Shown piece by piece: positions 11,436 to 22,763 of a stretch of 64,000 bases of DNA. Position 1 is the stretch's first letter, and every line of letters begins with the position of its first letter. The notes beneath the pieces are model-generated. The model was not told the DNA's origin. It saw only the letters and a list, made by a program, of their open reading frames with translations, and ran no database searches. This DNA comes from Pholiota molesta (Eukaryota > Basidiomycota > Agaricomycetes > Agaricales > Strophariaceae): contig JACGCK010000097.1 in the NCBI GenBank assembly GCA_014925825.1, positions 1 through 64,000 on the forward strand, written 5' to 3'. Made by a program: the position numbers and the translations under genes.

Positions 11436-11780
11436 AACAAAATGCGAGGTTCAATGAGAATCTACTTAGCAAACTAGGAAAGCATTGACTTTAACAGAGA
11501 AGACGCACCCATAGGTATGCTAGTTCAGATACAAAGATTTTAGAAGATTTGGAAAACAAGGGATATGTACATAAATGACAGATAAATATATACATCAGTG
11601 TTCGAAATTGGTTCGAAAGCAAAATGATAAATGATTGCAAAGACGTTGCGAAAAGAGCAATGCGAATGTGGTCTCGGCTTAAACCTACGATTTTAAAATC
11701 GTTAACTCCCCTCGTATGTACAAGTACCTCTCCTCTGAGTAAACTCTCGATGAGGGTCTGATTTTAAGAGCCTGAGCTGC

Positions 11781-13638
11781 CTACGGCTCTAGAGTGCGAC
11801 GTGTGGCAAGGTGTAGATCTGGTATTTCTGTGGGAAGGTCGAGGCTGTTGCGGTTGTCTTCTGGATCCATTGAGGTGTCCACGCGAATGCTAAACTCCTG
11901 ATCGTACGATTCGTAATATGACTCTCGCAAATTCAGGATGAGGCGCGATCCAAAAATGACCGACGAGACAACAGGAAGGTTGAAACTTGCGTGGGCTACG
12001 GCGTGCTTCATTGAAACGTCAATAAGATTAACACAGCAAAAGAGAGGAAAGCATTTGAACGTACCCTCAGGCCCGTTGTGTTTGACCAAGCAACAAGCAA
12101 GTTGAAGATACAAAACAAAGAGAAGCTATATTTGGGACGAATATCAGGCGAGGCTAGGTGTCAATTAGACGGATGGTAAAACTCACAAAAAGGGAAATAT
12201 TATACTATCCCTGACGAGTATATACAGCAGAGGTGTTTTCCTGTTACAATTCCGATAACCTGAGAATATGCGGTGGCTTCCAACTTCACGGTAGTACTTG
12301 ATTCCGAGCGCCAATGCAAGACCGCATATCAGGGACTCAAAAAGCACCACCGGAATCCAGATGGCAAATACCCACGATGTATACTTCTCTTTTGCACAGA
12401 ACTCAACAGGGGTCTGTATGGATATACCTGGAACATCAAGCTATTTAGAATCACTCATAGCAAACATATCATGATAAGCTCACCTGAATCAGCCGTATTC
12501 GAACCATCAATCCTTGACACCAACTGCATAATTATGAGGCAGAGAAGTTCAGTCGCATAGGCTGTAAGGAGGATCTTCAGAATTTTTCGATCATGTGCGT
12601 ACATGCTCGAAACGCGGTACACCATGATTCCTGACGATATCAGAATTGAAATGATGACAAACAGTGTAAAACCTCATCCTCATACCATGCATCGTGAAAA
12701 AGGTCACAGCTGCTAGGGACCCAAGGACAAGATTGAAAGTGTCGCCTAAATTGAGATAGCCCAGGATTTCTTGTAAGCAAGTATCTAAAGGAATTTCAAA
12801 GACGGCGTAGGCGTACAACTAAAGGAGTGCAGGAGTGCACAAATTATATCAGCGTATAATTTCCTCATGATGCTTATTTACTTACCTATATCTCTGATAG
12901 TACGCCAGAAGCGATCAGTTTAAAAAGGGAAACCTAGACATCACGTCAAAATGTAAATATTGACCTGCGGAGAATGTCCTAGCAAATGTTTTATAAAGAC
13001 TGAAGGGTTTTATTAGATTGGATGACACAGGATATAAAAAGGCGCCACGTACATGAAGCGGTATAGCTATATGAACCTCTTTGGTGAACGTCCCAGGACA
13101 AACGGTTCTGTAAGCGAGAACGTACATTTGCAAGACAAGGCCAACGTATCGGTTCTAACCATTCATAAATTCAGATTTTGGATATTTCATTCTGCGTGAA
13201 TTCAAAGCTTACGAGAAAGAATAGAAATTGAGGAATTTGCCATTTCGGGCGGTTCTAGAGTTTCAATCGTCTACTAGGTAAGTATATCGACATCTTCTAG
13301 ACAGAAGTACTTGCCCAAACGACCTCGATCTATGAGAAATATGAGTGAAATTCATACGAATAGTATGACGGAAGGTAACGATTCTAACGAACCTCGATAT
13401 CAAGCGTAGTTACTATAACATATCGCGTTCGCCAATTTAGCATAGGCTCCACTCATTCAAAGTTAGAAAGACGCACAGTGGTCGTAGATCATACATGTGG
13501 CTCCTGCGACTGATACAGGTATATAAAAATGAAATTGTCAGGCTGGCTGGCTGGGTAGCTGACTGTGGCCAACTTACGTGCGAGGTATGATAGAGCTGTA
13601 TCCGCAGGAAGCACTAGCTGATTGACTTGAGTGTCCAT
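11781..13638 (-). pseudogene. DUF6533-like seven-helix membrane protein, copy B
   Basis: Best preserved together with copy C. Exons read MDTQVNQLVLPADTALSYLA (13638-13578), VAGATCMIYDH, LTTLDIE, IEVVW, NRPKWQIPQFLFFL, NRYVGLVLQ, IYTASFFIKHLLGHSPQ, then LYAYAVFEIPLDTC through FNLVLGSLAAVTFF, MVYRVSSMYAHDRKIL, WIPVVLFESLICGLALALG..YY and a C-terminal exon with VSSVIFGSRLILNLRESYYE. This order fits agaricomycete DUF6533 7TM proteins. The intron after IEVVW has a GC donor (GCAAGT) where copy C has GTAAGT. The exon before LYAYAVFE ends in TAG where copy C has TAC, which would stop translation if my phase is right. Function unknown; functional or pseudogene status is open. Confidence 0.5.
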
Positions 13639-13859
13639 TTCCGAATTGGAGCCTCGACTGGGTCGTTAGAACTGGTGGGCTGCCAGCAAGGAAGAGAGAT
13701 GACTATGAGAAGGCAGTAGCGGTTCAACTTGGGTTCAACAGAGATGTAGGCACCAGACCTCGGAAATTCAATGCCAATTAAATGCGACCCTAGGAACGCC
13801 GCTCGAAACCGGCTACTAAATAGCAGCACTTAGTTGACTTCGTATGTATGTAATGCTGT

Positions 13860-14040
13860 CAGTGTCAAGCACTGGCGCCGCTGCCAATGCTGACTAATTT
13901 CAAGTATCCTGTGTCTAGCACTGCTCGTTCAACTGGAGGCTGGTGGATGTAAACAATCTTTTGGGCATATAAATTCCGAACAAACATGGTTTACTGATTA
14001 TTGTCGTCAAGGTAGAGCTAACGATGGATTCAAGTTTGCC
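13860..14040. other. Intergenic DNA upstream of copy B
   Basis: No gene recognised. The sequence is partly shared with the upstream region of copy C (about 18.9 kb), consistent with segmental duplication. Confidence 0.4.
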
Positions 14041-14069
14041 GACATAGCTTTAAATTTGCCTTATGGCTC

Positions 14070-14791
14070 ATGATAACACCGCTCCAAATCGCAACCTCCT
14101 TTTCGTGCTCTCCTCCTTCAGCTGCATGGCGTCGTAAGTAAGCACAGGCACGTTCTCGATCTTGACTGCTGCCTCGGTGCATTCTGCGGACGTTCGAGAT
14201 TCCACTCTGCAGAATGTTCGGGCGGTAGGCGCTCTTGCGGGTGAAGACTGCAGTAGAGAAGCAGTAGACGATGTTAACACCTTTGGGTTCCGACCTCATG
14301 AGTCAATGATAGGGCATCACTTCATATTTATTATACCAGCGTGCCTCGTCTATGTTTTAGTCGTAAGAATTGATGGAGATGAAACCGCTCGCAGCATGCC
14401 TGAATTGCAAGAAAGAGGTAAACATCCTTCAAATCTCGACCTAATCAAGGCTATACAGTCGATACTCACCGGGAAAAAGGTTCGTTGCTTGTGGCTGAAA
14501 GAGTACCCAATGGGTACTCTTCGCCGATAATTGTGCGTGAATTTTTCTTCGAGATGACCAAAATGGACTCAACGATATTGGCGTGACATTGGCGACAAGG
14601 AAGTGGCCCATAATGGCAGAAGTACCCTCAGTGGGCAGTACCTTTATCATTGCCCTCCTAGTGCGATCTCTGGTTGCGCTGCGAGCGCTAATAAGTCTTA
14701 TGATGTTGGCAATGAGGAAGCCTCTGAGATTCTCTTCGCCTATCTGCAACCTGTTCGGCATTCGACCAGGAGGCCGACTGACGGTGCTCAT
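14070..14791 (-). CDS. Possible hypothetical gene (unrecognised)
   Basis: Two minus-strand stretches look coding but are not joined with certainty. One starts MSTVSRPPGRMPNRLQIG at 14791 and continues ENLRGFLIANIIRLISARSA followed by TRDRTRRAMIK, with a possible donor GTACTG after it. The other reads SSPARAPTARTFCRVESRTS near 14.2 kb and ends KRRLRFGAVLS at 14068. I do not recognise a family. It may be a degraded gene in the duplicated block. Confidence 0.25.
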
Positions 14792-14869
14792 AAAGTGTTT
14801 CGCTAGCTCGCAACCTAGGTCTATTAACGGTGAAAAATCTTATCGTTGGTGTAGATCGTAGGTGGCATC

Positions 14870-15840
14870 GCGTTTTGTAACATGGCGGGCACCAGTTTGT
14901 AAAAGCCCAGCACCTTGATATGGGAGACTAATTGTCATTATCAAAGGACGAATCTGGGGTGGTAGCAGATGGCCATCCAGCAATAAGGCGAAGCGCTCCT
15001 GCCCTCGGCGATCGTAGGAGGGGCGATCGTGGTGAAAAACTTGTCAGGCATGCAGTATGTCGTTCGTATGTGCAGAGCGTCTTGCTTGGAAAGATCGCAG
15101 TCGGTGGGAAGGACATGCATAGGAAGGACGTGAGCGATGGCCTGGAGCACGATGATGGTAGGATGTCGGAGGCTTCGCGGCAAGCAATACCGTGACTGAC
15201 GACGCGAGACTCGATGCGGAATTTGCCGATCCCTCATTGTACCTCATTGTACAGAAGTAACTTGGAGATACCCTTCGCAGAAATACAAAGATCTGCACGA
15301 GGTTCACAAAATAATGGATATGCACGTAAATAAAAGGTGAGTATATACAGCTATGCTCGAAGGTAATGATCGAAAGGTGTGGCTACCGAAAAGATATTGT
15401 TAAGTAATTCCAGGTTGATTCCAGGTCCACAGAATATATAGCGGTGACAGTTCCTTCACGGTTCCCCATAATACGGTGATCAGCCTAGCCTCACAGGATA
15501 GGAAGGTAATCTTGCTAGCATCGAAAAATCATTCGTTCGGGTTGGACGCTCGCCACAGGGCTGCAATCCGAAAGGTCTCCATAAAAATCGATTGTTCAGA
15601 CATTCTTCAAGTATAATCATTTGGGGCACGTTTTATTGTTTCGCCTGCGAATTCAATTATTATTCACCCTCAAATTCAAAAGTTTAGGCTCTGCAGTAAA
15701 TTCTACGCATAGCAATACACATTAAGATTTGCGGACATGATTCCTCATACCTCCGAAATCTAATCAAAAGCCATAGTCTAGATCGTCAGGCAGCGGGCAC
15801 CTCCATAAGAGCGTCAGTCACTGTCCTCCGTGCTAATTGA
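14870..15840. other. Intergenic, duplicated non-coding DNA
   Basis: Contains sequence shared with 18.95-19.05 kb (the segment with AGCACCTTGATATGGGAGAC) and the 3' flank of the first secreted-protein gene. No supported gene. Confidence 0.4.
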
Positions 15841-15843
15841 TTT

Positions 15844-16320
15844 TCAAAAATTCAACGGAGGCTCAGTGGTATGAATAAAGTGGCGACAAACCCTATATTT
15901 TCTCCAGTCTGCGCGAGCAGTGAGTTCAGGAGCTTCATCCTCAAACCCACGCCTGTTTGGTGAGAAAGCATCGGAGACCCTACATATATGCGAAGACACG
16001 GTGAGCGACTGCTTGCCGCTGATGATGACAAAGTGCTTACTGGTTGTAAGTGTCCGCAATTCTGGCGGCACCTCTTGCACCTTTTATGATATGACGGGTG
16101 TGGGGGCGGGGTGCATGGCGTATAAGTTTGACAGCGCCGCCTAGCCTGATGGGTTCGCGTTCTTGACTGAATTGAGTAGGCATAAAGATCAGTGTGTGGA
16201 GTGAAGAATAGAGCAGCGGACATACAGATTGACAGTGTCAGCGTTGACGGGGTATGCAAGCGAAGAGGTGATGACAGTAGCGAAAAGAAAGATCGAGGCA
16301 GAGAGGTTGATTTGAACCAT
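15844..16320 (-). CDS. Small secreted protein, paralogue 1 (111 aa)
   Basis: Three exons on the minus strand (16320-16226, 16145-16041, 15979-15844) give 111 aa. The N-terminus MVQINLSASIFLFATVITSS followed by LAYPVNA is a typical signal peptide, so secretion is inferred. The mature part reads LLGGAVKLIRHAPRPHTRHI, GARGAARIADTYNQ, a Glu/Asp-rich GFEDEAPEL, and ends CRHFIHTTEPPLNF. It has no recognised domain and only one cysteine. A close paralogue with identical intron positions and identical length lies at 19983-20459. A TATA-like box lies 121 bp upstream. Its role could be that of an effector or cell-wall-associated protein, but nothing in the sequence proves this. Confidence 0.7.
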
Positions 16321-16440
16321 GATGATAATATTTAGCGCGAAGGTCGTTAACTTGACTGTGAAAGAGCTTTAGAGGAGTGCGATCAACGCTAGAGTTACCG
16401 GGGTGAGACCAGCTAAAGAAACTAGGAAGTGAAGTAGAAC

Positions 16441-16450
16441 CTTTATATAT
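16441..16450 (-). promoter_or_regulatory. TATA-like box of secreted-protein paralogue 1
   Basis: ATATATAAAG on the minus strand, 121 bp upstream of the ATG at 16320. The same motif is at the same distance in paralogue 2. Confidence 0.55.
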
Positions 16451-16549
16451 GTTCTCATGATCCACCCAAATAGTGCAGAATAATTGCATGTCAATGTGGT
16501 CCTATTTGAAGACGAAACATATTGATTGACAGGCTCCTGTAACCGTTCA

Positions 16550-16870
16550 GAAATAAAAGTTGAAAGATCAACACTCGGATATACGGCAACCGTGTAGTGA
16601 ATCAGTGATAGGTGGAGTTAAAATGACCACCGTTCCCTGCGATTCAACTGCGATTCAGAACTTTCAGTTATTGATAACAGGCTTGAATATTTGAACTCAC
16701 ATTCAAATGCGTCGTGCAATTGAGAGGCGCTTCCTATGTTATTACATAGGAGCAATGGATAATTACTTCCTTTTTGTGTATACGCATTTTGAATTGATGT
16801 AGATTGTCCAGTATATTTTTAGACGAACTTTCTGGTTCAAAGCGGTGTAAGCAACAAAGTTTCGTGTTAG
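16550..16870. repeat. Segmental repeat, unit 1
   Basis: About 300 bp shared with 19.05-19.33 kb and, less well, 20.73-21.08 kb (shared segments AACACTCG.ATATACGGCAAC, TTGAATTGATGTAGATTGTC and TAGACGAACTT). It lies upstream of the secreted-protein genes and next to the ends of copy C and the AT-hook gene, and marks the duplication units. Confidence 0.6.
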
Positions 16871-16876
16871 AGCTGT

Positions 16877-18726
16877 CTACGGCTCTAAGGTAGGACGTGT
16901 GGCAAGGTGTAGATCTGATATCGCTGTGGGAAGGTCGAGGCTGATGCGGTTGTCTTCTGGATCCATTGAGGTGACCACACGAATGCTAAACTCCTGATCG
17001 TACGACTCGTAATATGACTCTCGCAAATTCAGGATGAGGCGCGATCCAAAAATGACCGATGAGACAACAGGAAGAATGAAACTTGCGTGTGCTACAACGT
17101 GCTTCATTAAAACGTCAATAAGGATTAACTCAGCAAAAGAGAGGAAACCATTTGAACGTACTTTCAACCCCGTTGTGTTTAGCCAAGCAACAAGCAAGTT
17201 AAAAATACAGAAGAAAGAGAAGCTATATTTGTGAAGAATATCAGGCGAGGTGGCGGTTAGACAGATGGTGGGACTCACATAAAGGGAAATATTATACTAT
17301 CCCTGAGTAGTATATACAGCAGAGGTGTTTTCCTGTTACAATTCCGATAACCTGAGAATATGCGGTGGCTTCCAACTTCACGGTAGTACTTGATTCCGAG
17401 CGCCAATGCAAGACCGCATATCAGGGATTCAAAAAGCACCACGGGAATCCAGAGGACGAATACCCATGATGTATACTTCTCTTTTGCGCAGAACTCAACA
17501 GGGGTCTGAATGAATATATCTGGAACGTCAAGCTACTTAGGATCACTCATAGCGAACATATCATGATAAGCGCACCTGAATCAGCCGTATCTGAACCATA
17601 AATCCTTGCCACCAACTGCATAATTATGAGGCAGAGCAATTCAGTCGCATAGGCAGTAACGAGGATCCTCAGAATTTTCCGATCATGTGTGTACATGCTT
17701 GAAACGCGGTACACCATGATTCCTGACAATATTGGAATCTAAATGATGAGAAACAGTGTAAAACCTCATCCTCATACCATGTACTGCGAAAAAGGTCACA
17801 GCTGCCAGAGAACCTATGACAAGATTGAAAGTGTCGCCTAAGTCAACATAGCCCAAGATCTCTTGTAAGCAAGTATCAAAGGAGTTTCAAAGATGGCGTA
17901 GGCGTACAACTAAAGAAGTGCACAAATTATATCAGCGTATAATTCTCCTCGGATTGCTTATTTACTTACGTATATCTCTGATAGTACACCAGAAGCGATC
18001 AATATAGAAGGGGAGACCTAGACATCACATCAAAATGTAAATATCTACCTGCGGAGAATGCCCCAGCAAATGTTCTATGAAGACTGAAGGGCTTCATTGA
18101 ACCGGATGACACAGGACATAAAAAGGGACCACATACATGAAGCGGTATAACTATATGAATTTTTTTGGTGAACGTCCCAGGACAAGCGGTTCTGTAAGCG
18201 AGAACGTACATTTGCAAGATAAGGCCAGCATATCGGTTCTAACCATTTCTAAACTCAGATAATGGATATTTCATTCTGCGTAAATTCAAAACTTACGAGA
18301 AAGAACAGAAATTGAGGAATTTGCCATTTCGGGCGGTTCTAGAGTTTCATCGTTTACTAGGTAAGTACATCGAGATTTTGTAGACAAGGATACTTACCCA
18401 AACGACCTCAATCTACGAGACCGAAGACATATGAGTGAAACTCATGCCAATGGTATGACGGAAGGTAACGAACCTCGATATCGAGCGTGGTCACTATGAT
18501 GGTCAAGATATTGCGTTCGCCAATTTAGCACAGGCTCCATTCATTCAAGGTCAAAAAGACGCACAGTGGTCGTAGATCATACATGTGGCTCCTGCGACTG
18601 ATACAGGTATATAAAAATGAAATTGTCAGGCTGGCTGGCTGGGTAGCTGACTGAGGCTAACTCACGTGCGAGATATGATAGAGCTGTATCCGCAGGAAGT
18701 ACTGTCTGATTAACTCGAGTGTCCAT
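16877..18726 (-). pseudogene. DUF6533-like seven-helix membrane protein, copy C
   Basis: Exons match copy B closely: MDTRVNQTVLPADTALSYLA (18726 downward), the YDH and LT.LD.E segments, IEVVW, NRPKWQIPQ, IYTASFFIEHLLGHSPQ, VSPSILIASGVLSEIY, MVYRVSSMYTHDRKILRI, VLWIPVVLFESLICGLALAL and the last exon FGSRLILNLRESYYESYDQE ending at 16877. Here the intron after IEVVW has a normal GTAAGT donor. Compared with copy B one base is missing near 17880 (after the LYAYAIFET segment), which shifts the frame before the next helix. If that is not an assembly error the copy is inactive. Function of the family is unknown; many predicted helices imply a membrane protein. Confidence 0.5.
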
Positions 18727-19049
18727 TTTCGCCTCAACTGGGTCGTTAGGACTAGTTAACAGTGGCGGAGGGCTGCCAGTAAGGAAGAGAGATGACTATG
18801 AGAAGGCAGCAGCGGTTCAACAGAGATATAGGCACCTCGGAAATTCAATGCGAGTCGGCGACCTTAGGAACGCCACTCGAAACCGGCTACTAAATAGCAG
18901 CCACTTACGTTGACTTCGGTATGTAATGGCATCGCGTTTGTCACCCATTGCGACAGGGCATTCAGATGGTGCGCGAAGCAGTGTTTAAAAGCGCAGCACC
19001 TTGATATGGGAGACTAATTAATTTGGGGTAAGGCGAAACATCTTGATTG

Positions 19050-19330
19050 CCAGGAAGATCAACACTCGAATATACGGCAACCGTGTAGTGAATCAGTGAT
19101 AAGTGGAGTCAAAATGACCACCTTTCCCTGCGATTCAGACTTTCAGTTATTGATAAAAGACTTGAATATTTGAACTCACATCCAAATGCGTCGTTCAAAA
19201 GAGAGGTGCTTCCTATGTAACTAGGAAATAGACCTTCAGCAATGAATGATTACTTCCTATCGGTGTATACACATTTTGAATTGATGTAGATTGTCCAGTA
19301 TATTTTTAGACGAACTTGCTGCTTCACAGC
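19050..19330. repeat. Segmental repeat, unit 2
   Basis: Matches 16.55-16.87 kb over most of its length. It forms the junction between the copy-C block and the truncated AT-hook copy. Confidence 0.6.
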
Positions 19331-19437
19331 GGTGTAAGCAACAAAACAAGATCGCAGCAGAGGAAATCAAACGAACGAAACACAGTCCCAAGCGGTCGTC
19401 AGACGACGAACAGTGTTGTAATGCCTAGTCGTCGCCT

Positions 19438-19735
19438 GAGGCTTTGTTCTTATTTTTGCTTCCCTTTAGCCTTTCTCGCAGCCTCTTGGCCAAATTCTCT
19501 GCCGTGCCAGACTTGTAGGCACTGTACGTTTTTGGGCTGTTTAGTTGGAATGAAGGCATGCCTAACATTATTAGGCTCACCTTGTCATGATCTCCGTTTA
19601 TCTTCCGACAATGTCTCAAAATCAATGTATGCCTTGGGAAATCTACAGCACGACGCACTTCTCGAAGATAATCCAGCAGCCGTATGCGCTCGCTTTCCAG
19701 TCTATTCATCGGAATTCATGATTAGATTGCGTGTA
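19438..19735 (-). pseudogene. Truncated copy of the AT-hook coiled-coil gene
   Basis: On the minus strand LESERIRLLDYLRE (about 19.70 kb) matches exon 3 of the gene at 21.2-22.4 kb, and AGTAENLAKRLRERLKGSKN followed by KNKASGDD matches its C-terminus, ending at the stop at 19438-19440. The exons between are deleted: flanking intron DNA is joined directly to the last exon near 19.54 kb. The AT-hook core RPRGRPKGS has become RLRERLKGS, so DNA binding would be lost. The N-terminal exons are absent. Confidence 0.6.
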
Positions 19736-19982
19736 GAATCCGAGAGGTCTTTGCAGCAATTCAATAACAGTCCGGACATTCTTTATGGATTCATGGCACG
19801 TTGTATTATCTGATGTGAAGTCACCCTTAAAATGTCTTGGTTCTGCATAAATTATATTCATAGCAATATACAATAACAATTGCGGACATGATTCCTCATA
19901 CCTCCAAAACCTAGCCAGAAGCTCGAGTCTAGATCGCCAGGCAGTGAGCATTTCCATAAGAGCCTCAATGTTGTTTCGCGTG

Positions 19983-20459
19983 CTAATCAATTTTCAAATT
20001 CAACGGAGGCCCAGCGGTATGGATAAAGTGGCGACAAACCCTGATTCCGCCCCATGTCCACCGCCGATCCAGTGCTTCATCCTCGAAGCCACGCCTGCCT
20101 TGAGAGAAAGTATTGGAGACCCTGCACATATGCGCAGATATGGTGAGCGACTGCTCGCCGCTGATAATGACAGAATACTTACTGGGTGTAAGTGTCCGCA
20201 ATTCTGGCGGCACCTCTTGCACCTTTTATGATATGACGGCTGTGGGGGCGGGGTGCATGGCGTATAAGGTTGATAGCGCCGCCTAGCCTAACGGGTTCAC
20301 GTTCTTGACTGGAATGAGTAGGCATCAAGGTCAGTGTATGGTTGAAGAGATAGAGCAGGAAACATACAGCTCGACAGCATCAATATTGACGGGGTATGCA
20401 AATGAAGAGGTGATGGCAGTAGCGAGAAGAAATATAGAGGCGAGGTTGATTTGGACCAT
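19983..20459 (-). CDS. Small secreted protein, paralogue 2 (111 aa)
   Basis: Three exons on the minus strand (20459-20368, 20287-20183, 20121-19983) give 111 aa, the same length as paralogue 1. The signal peptide is MVQINLASIFLLATAITSSF followed by AYPVNI. The mature part has LLGGAINLIRHAPRPHSRHI, GARGAARIADTYTQ, GRRGFEDEALDRRW and ends CRHFIHTAGPPLNLKID. Intron positions are identical to paralogue 1. Divergence is concentrated in the middle of exon 3 (EALDRRWTWGG against EAPELTARADWRKY). No known domain. It lies between a truncated AT-hook fragment and the intact AT-hook gene. Confidence 0.7.
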
Positions 20460-20579
20460 GGTGATATTATTTGGCGGAAAGGTCGTTTGATTGAATGCGA
20501 AAGAGCTTTAGAGGAGTGCGATCAACGCTAGAGTTATTGGGATGAGACCAGCTGAAGAAACTAAGAAGTGAAGTAGAAT

Positions 20580-20589
20580 CTTTATATAT
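20580..20589 (-). promoter_or_regulatory. TATA-like box of secreted-protein paralogue 2
   Basis: ATATATAAAG on the minus strand, 121 bp upstream of the ATG at 20459, mirroring paralogue 1. Confidence 0.55.
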
Positions 20590-20599
20590 GCTGTGGAGC

Positions 20600-21190
20600 G
20601 GCGTCATGATCCACCCAAATAGTACAGCAGCATACCTAGAAAGATGCTTGGGGCCGCCAATCTTTCAGTCGTACATGCTGTGTTGAAAGATTGATCATTG
20701 CATGTGTCGGTGTGATCAGTCAACAGGCTTCTGCAACAGATCAGAGATAGAGGTTGATAAGATCAACACTTGGAGTACGTCGCTACGCGGCAACTGTGTA
20801 GCAAGTCAATGACCAGCGGAGTGAGAATGTCCACTGTCTGTTCCTATAATCCATGTAGCAGCGTTGTAGTCATTCCTGCGGAAAGTGGGATTTAGACTTC
20901 AGTAAGTGATAAGAAACTTCAAATAATTGAACTCACATTGATGGCGTCGTTCAATTGCGGGAAGCTGCGTATGTGATGTAGACCTTCAGCAATGAAATGG
21001 TTACTTCCTATCGGTGTAAACGCATTTTGGATTGATGTAAATTGTCCAGTACAATTTTAGACACGAACTTTCTGATTCAAAGAATTGTAAGCAAAACATA
21101 CAACAAAGTTTAGTATTACACGGATCGCAGCACAAGAAAACGAAGAAGATGAAACCCAGACCCAAGCGGTCGCCAGACAACGAACAGTGT
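20600..21190. other. Intergenic, with a diverged third unit of the segmental repeat
   Basis: No gene. The stretch 20730-21080 is a diverged relative of the repeats at 16.55 and 19.05 kb. Confidence 0.45.
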
Positions 21191-21198
21191 TGTAATGC

Positions 21199-22418
21199 CT
21201 AGTCGTCGCCTGAGGCTTTGTTCTTATTTTTGCTTCCCTTCGGCCTTCCTCGCGGCCTCTTAGCCAAACTCTCTGCCGTGCCAGCACTTGTAGGCACAGT
21301 GCGTTTTTGGCCCGTTGTAGTTGTGTTCCCAGATCCGCTTCGAGATGGGCCTGCGACTGACGCTGATTGGCTTTCGTTGCCACTTATGCGACGTTCGGTG
21401 AGGTATCTAGTGACAGACAGATTAGATCATGGTGGAAGGAAACCATCAAACACGACTGACTGTGATGTCTTTTCGTCCAACGTACTCTGGAGACTCGGTA
21501 AAGGCGGTTGCCCAAGTTCTTGCCGAAGCCGATCGACATCTGCCTTTGCAACTGCATAGTCATTTTCTGTGAGCTGTGCGATCTTTGCTTGCGTTTCTCG
21601 ACACCTGTAATTGGGGGTAGGCGTCCTGATAACAACAAGAAAATATATGAAACTTACTCTTTCTCCAATGACGATTCCATTATGTCTACCTGACGACATT
21701 TAGATGGACTGAAGGCATGCCTGACACCGCAAGGCTCACCTTGTCACGATCTTCGTTTATCTTCCGATAATGTCTTAGAACCAATATGCCCGGGGAAAAT
21801 ATAGAAGACGACGCACCTCTCGAAGACAATTCAGCAGCCGTGTACGCTCGCTTTCTAGTCTATAAATCGAAATTTATGATTAGATTGCGTGGTGTGAAAA
21901 TAGGGAGGACATACTTGTGTTTCTGTTCGCGCAGATCTTGAATAGCCTTTCCCTTTTGCTCAAGCGAGGCATGTGCCGATAAGATATGTGCAGTATGCAG
22001 CTGCAGCGTTAGTGCATGCTTTCTGAAAGACACAGAAATAGGATCGTAAATGCCAGTATATGCGAAGGGACGGCGATATGATAAGAAAGAACTCGGGGAC
22101 GCACTTCAATTCGGCTGTCTTTGCAAGATGAACTAAGTCTTTCGTCCAATCCCCTTTAGCGACCAATGGTGTGCTGGTCGACCCGCTTGCCTGGGCTGAC
22201 GTCCCTGGCTGCATACCATGTTGTTGTTGTAGTTGCTGCTGGTGCTGGTGCTGTACTAGCTGAGGCGCGTGTTCGGGCTGCTTTTGCTGCACTACTGGCT
22301 GGCGCTGGGTATCCTTCGGAGCGATATGGGTGACAGGAATCTGTTGTTGGAGATGTGGAGGGTTGTAATGGACGTATTGCGTTTGTTGTACGTGGTGATG
22401 TTGAATATGTTGCGACAT
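21199..22418 (-). CDS. AT-hook, coiled-coil nuclear protein (289 aa)
   Basis: Seven exons on the minus strand (22418-22105, 22022-21915, 21859-21817, 21760-21740, 21689-21658, 21604-21461, 21406-21199) sum to 870 nt. The N-terminus is His/Gln-rich (MSQHIQHHHVQQTQYVHYN, later HQHQQQLQQQHG). The middle is a long predicted coiled coil (SLEQKGKAIQDLREQKHK, LESERTRLLNCLRE, ETQAKIAQLTEN..VDRLRQELG). The C-terminus is Ser/Thr-rich and ends with an AT-hook, KRPRGRPKGSKNKNKASGDD. AT-hooks bind the minor groove of AT-rich DNA, so a nuclear role is likely. Exon 4 is a 21-nt microexon. An upstream ATG at 22460 in the same frame would add 14 aa. It has no catalytic domain. Confidence 0.75.
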
Positions 22419-22763
22419 TTTGGCAGGCAGCAGGGGATTGTATGTTATACCGCTAGTCAAGGTCCTTGGGGTCTTGCAGCGCTTTATTTTTTAATCTCAG
22501 AAGTGGCAGAAGGCTGGTTGTTGTGCTATGTTATTGCCATTTATAGAATCAACCGTCGCGTTTACTCAAACTGATACTGTGGTTAAGGTCTGTGGACGTT
22601 CCTTTTAAACCATAGGAGCAATAGGAATGTTTTCTTTGTTTATAACTTAGAATTTATATTTTGTCAAGAGGATGAAATGAAGTTGCTAGCAGTGCCTAGC
22701 ACCAAGCTTCTCTCGTATTATAGGGAAAGGGGGCAAAGAGGATGAGTTAGACGATGGATTTGT

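Noticed and set aside
19706..19990. C-terminal extension of secreted-protein paralogue 2 by a further intron
   Set aside because: The possible donor at 20039 leaves phase 0 and the next exon hits a stop after a few codons; the unspliced ending gives equal length in both paralogues.
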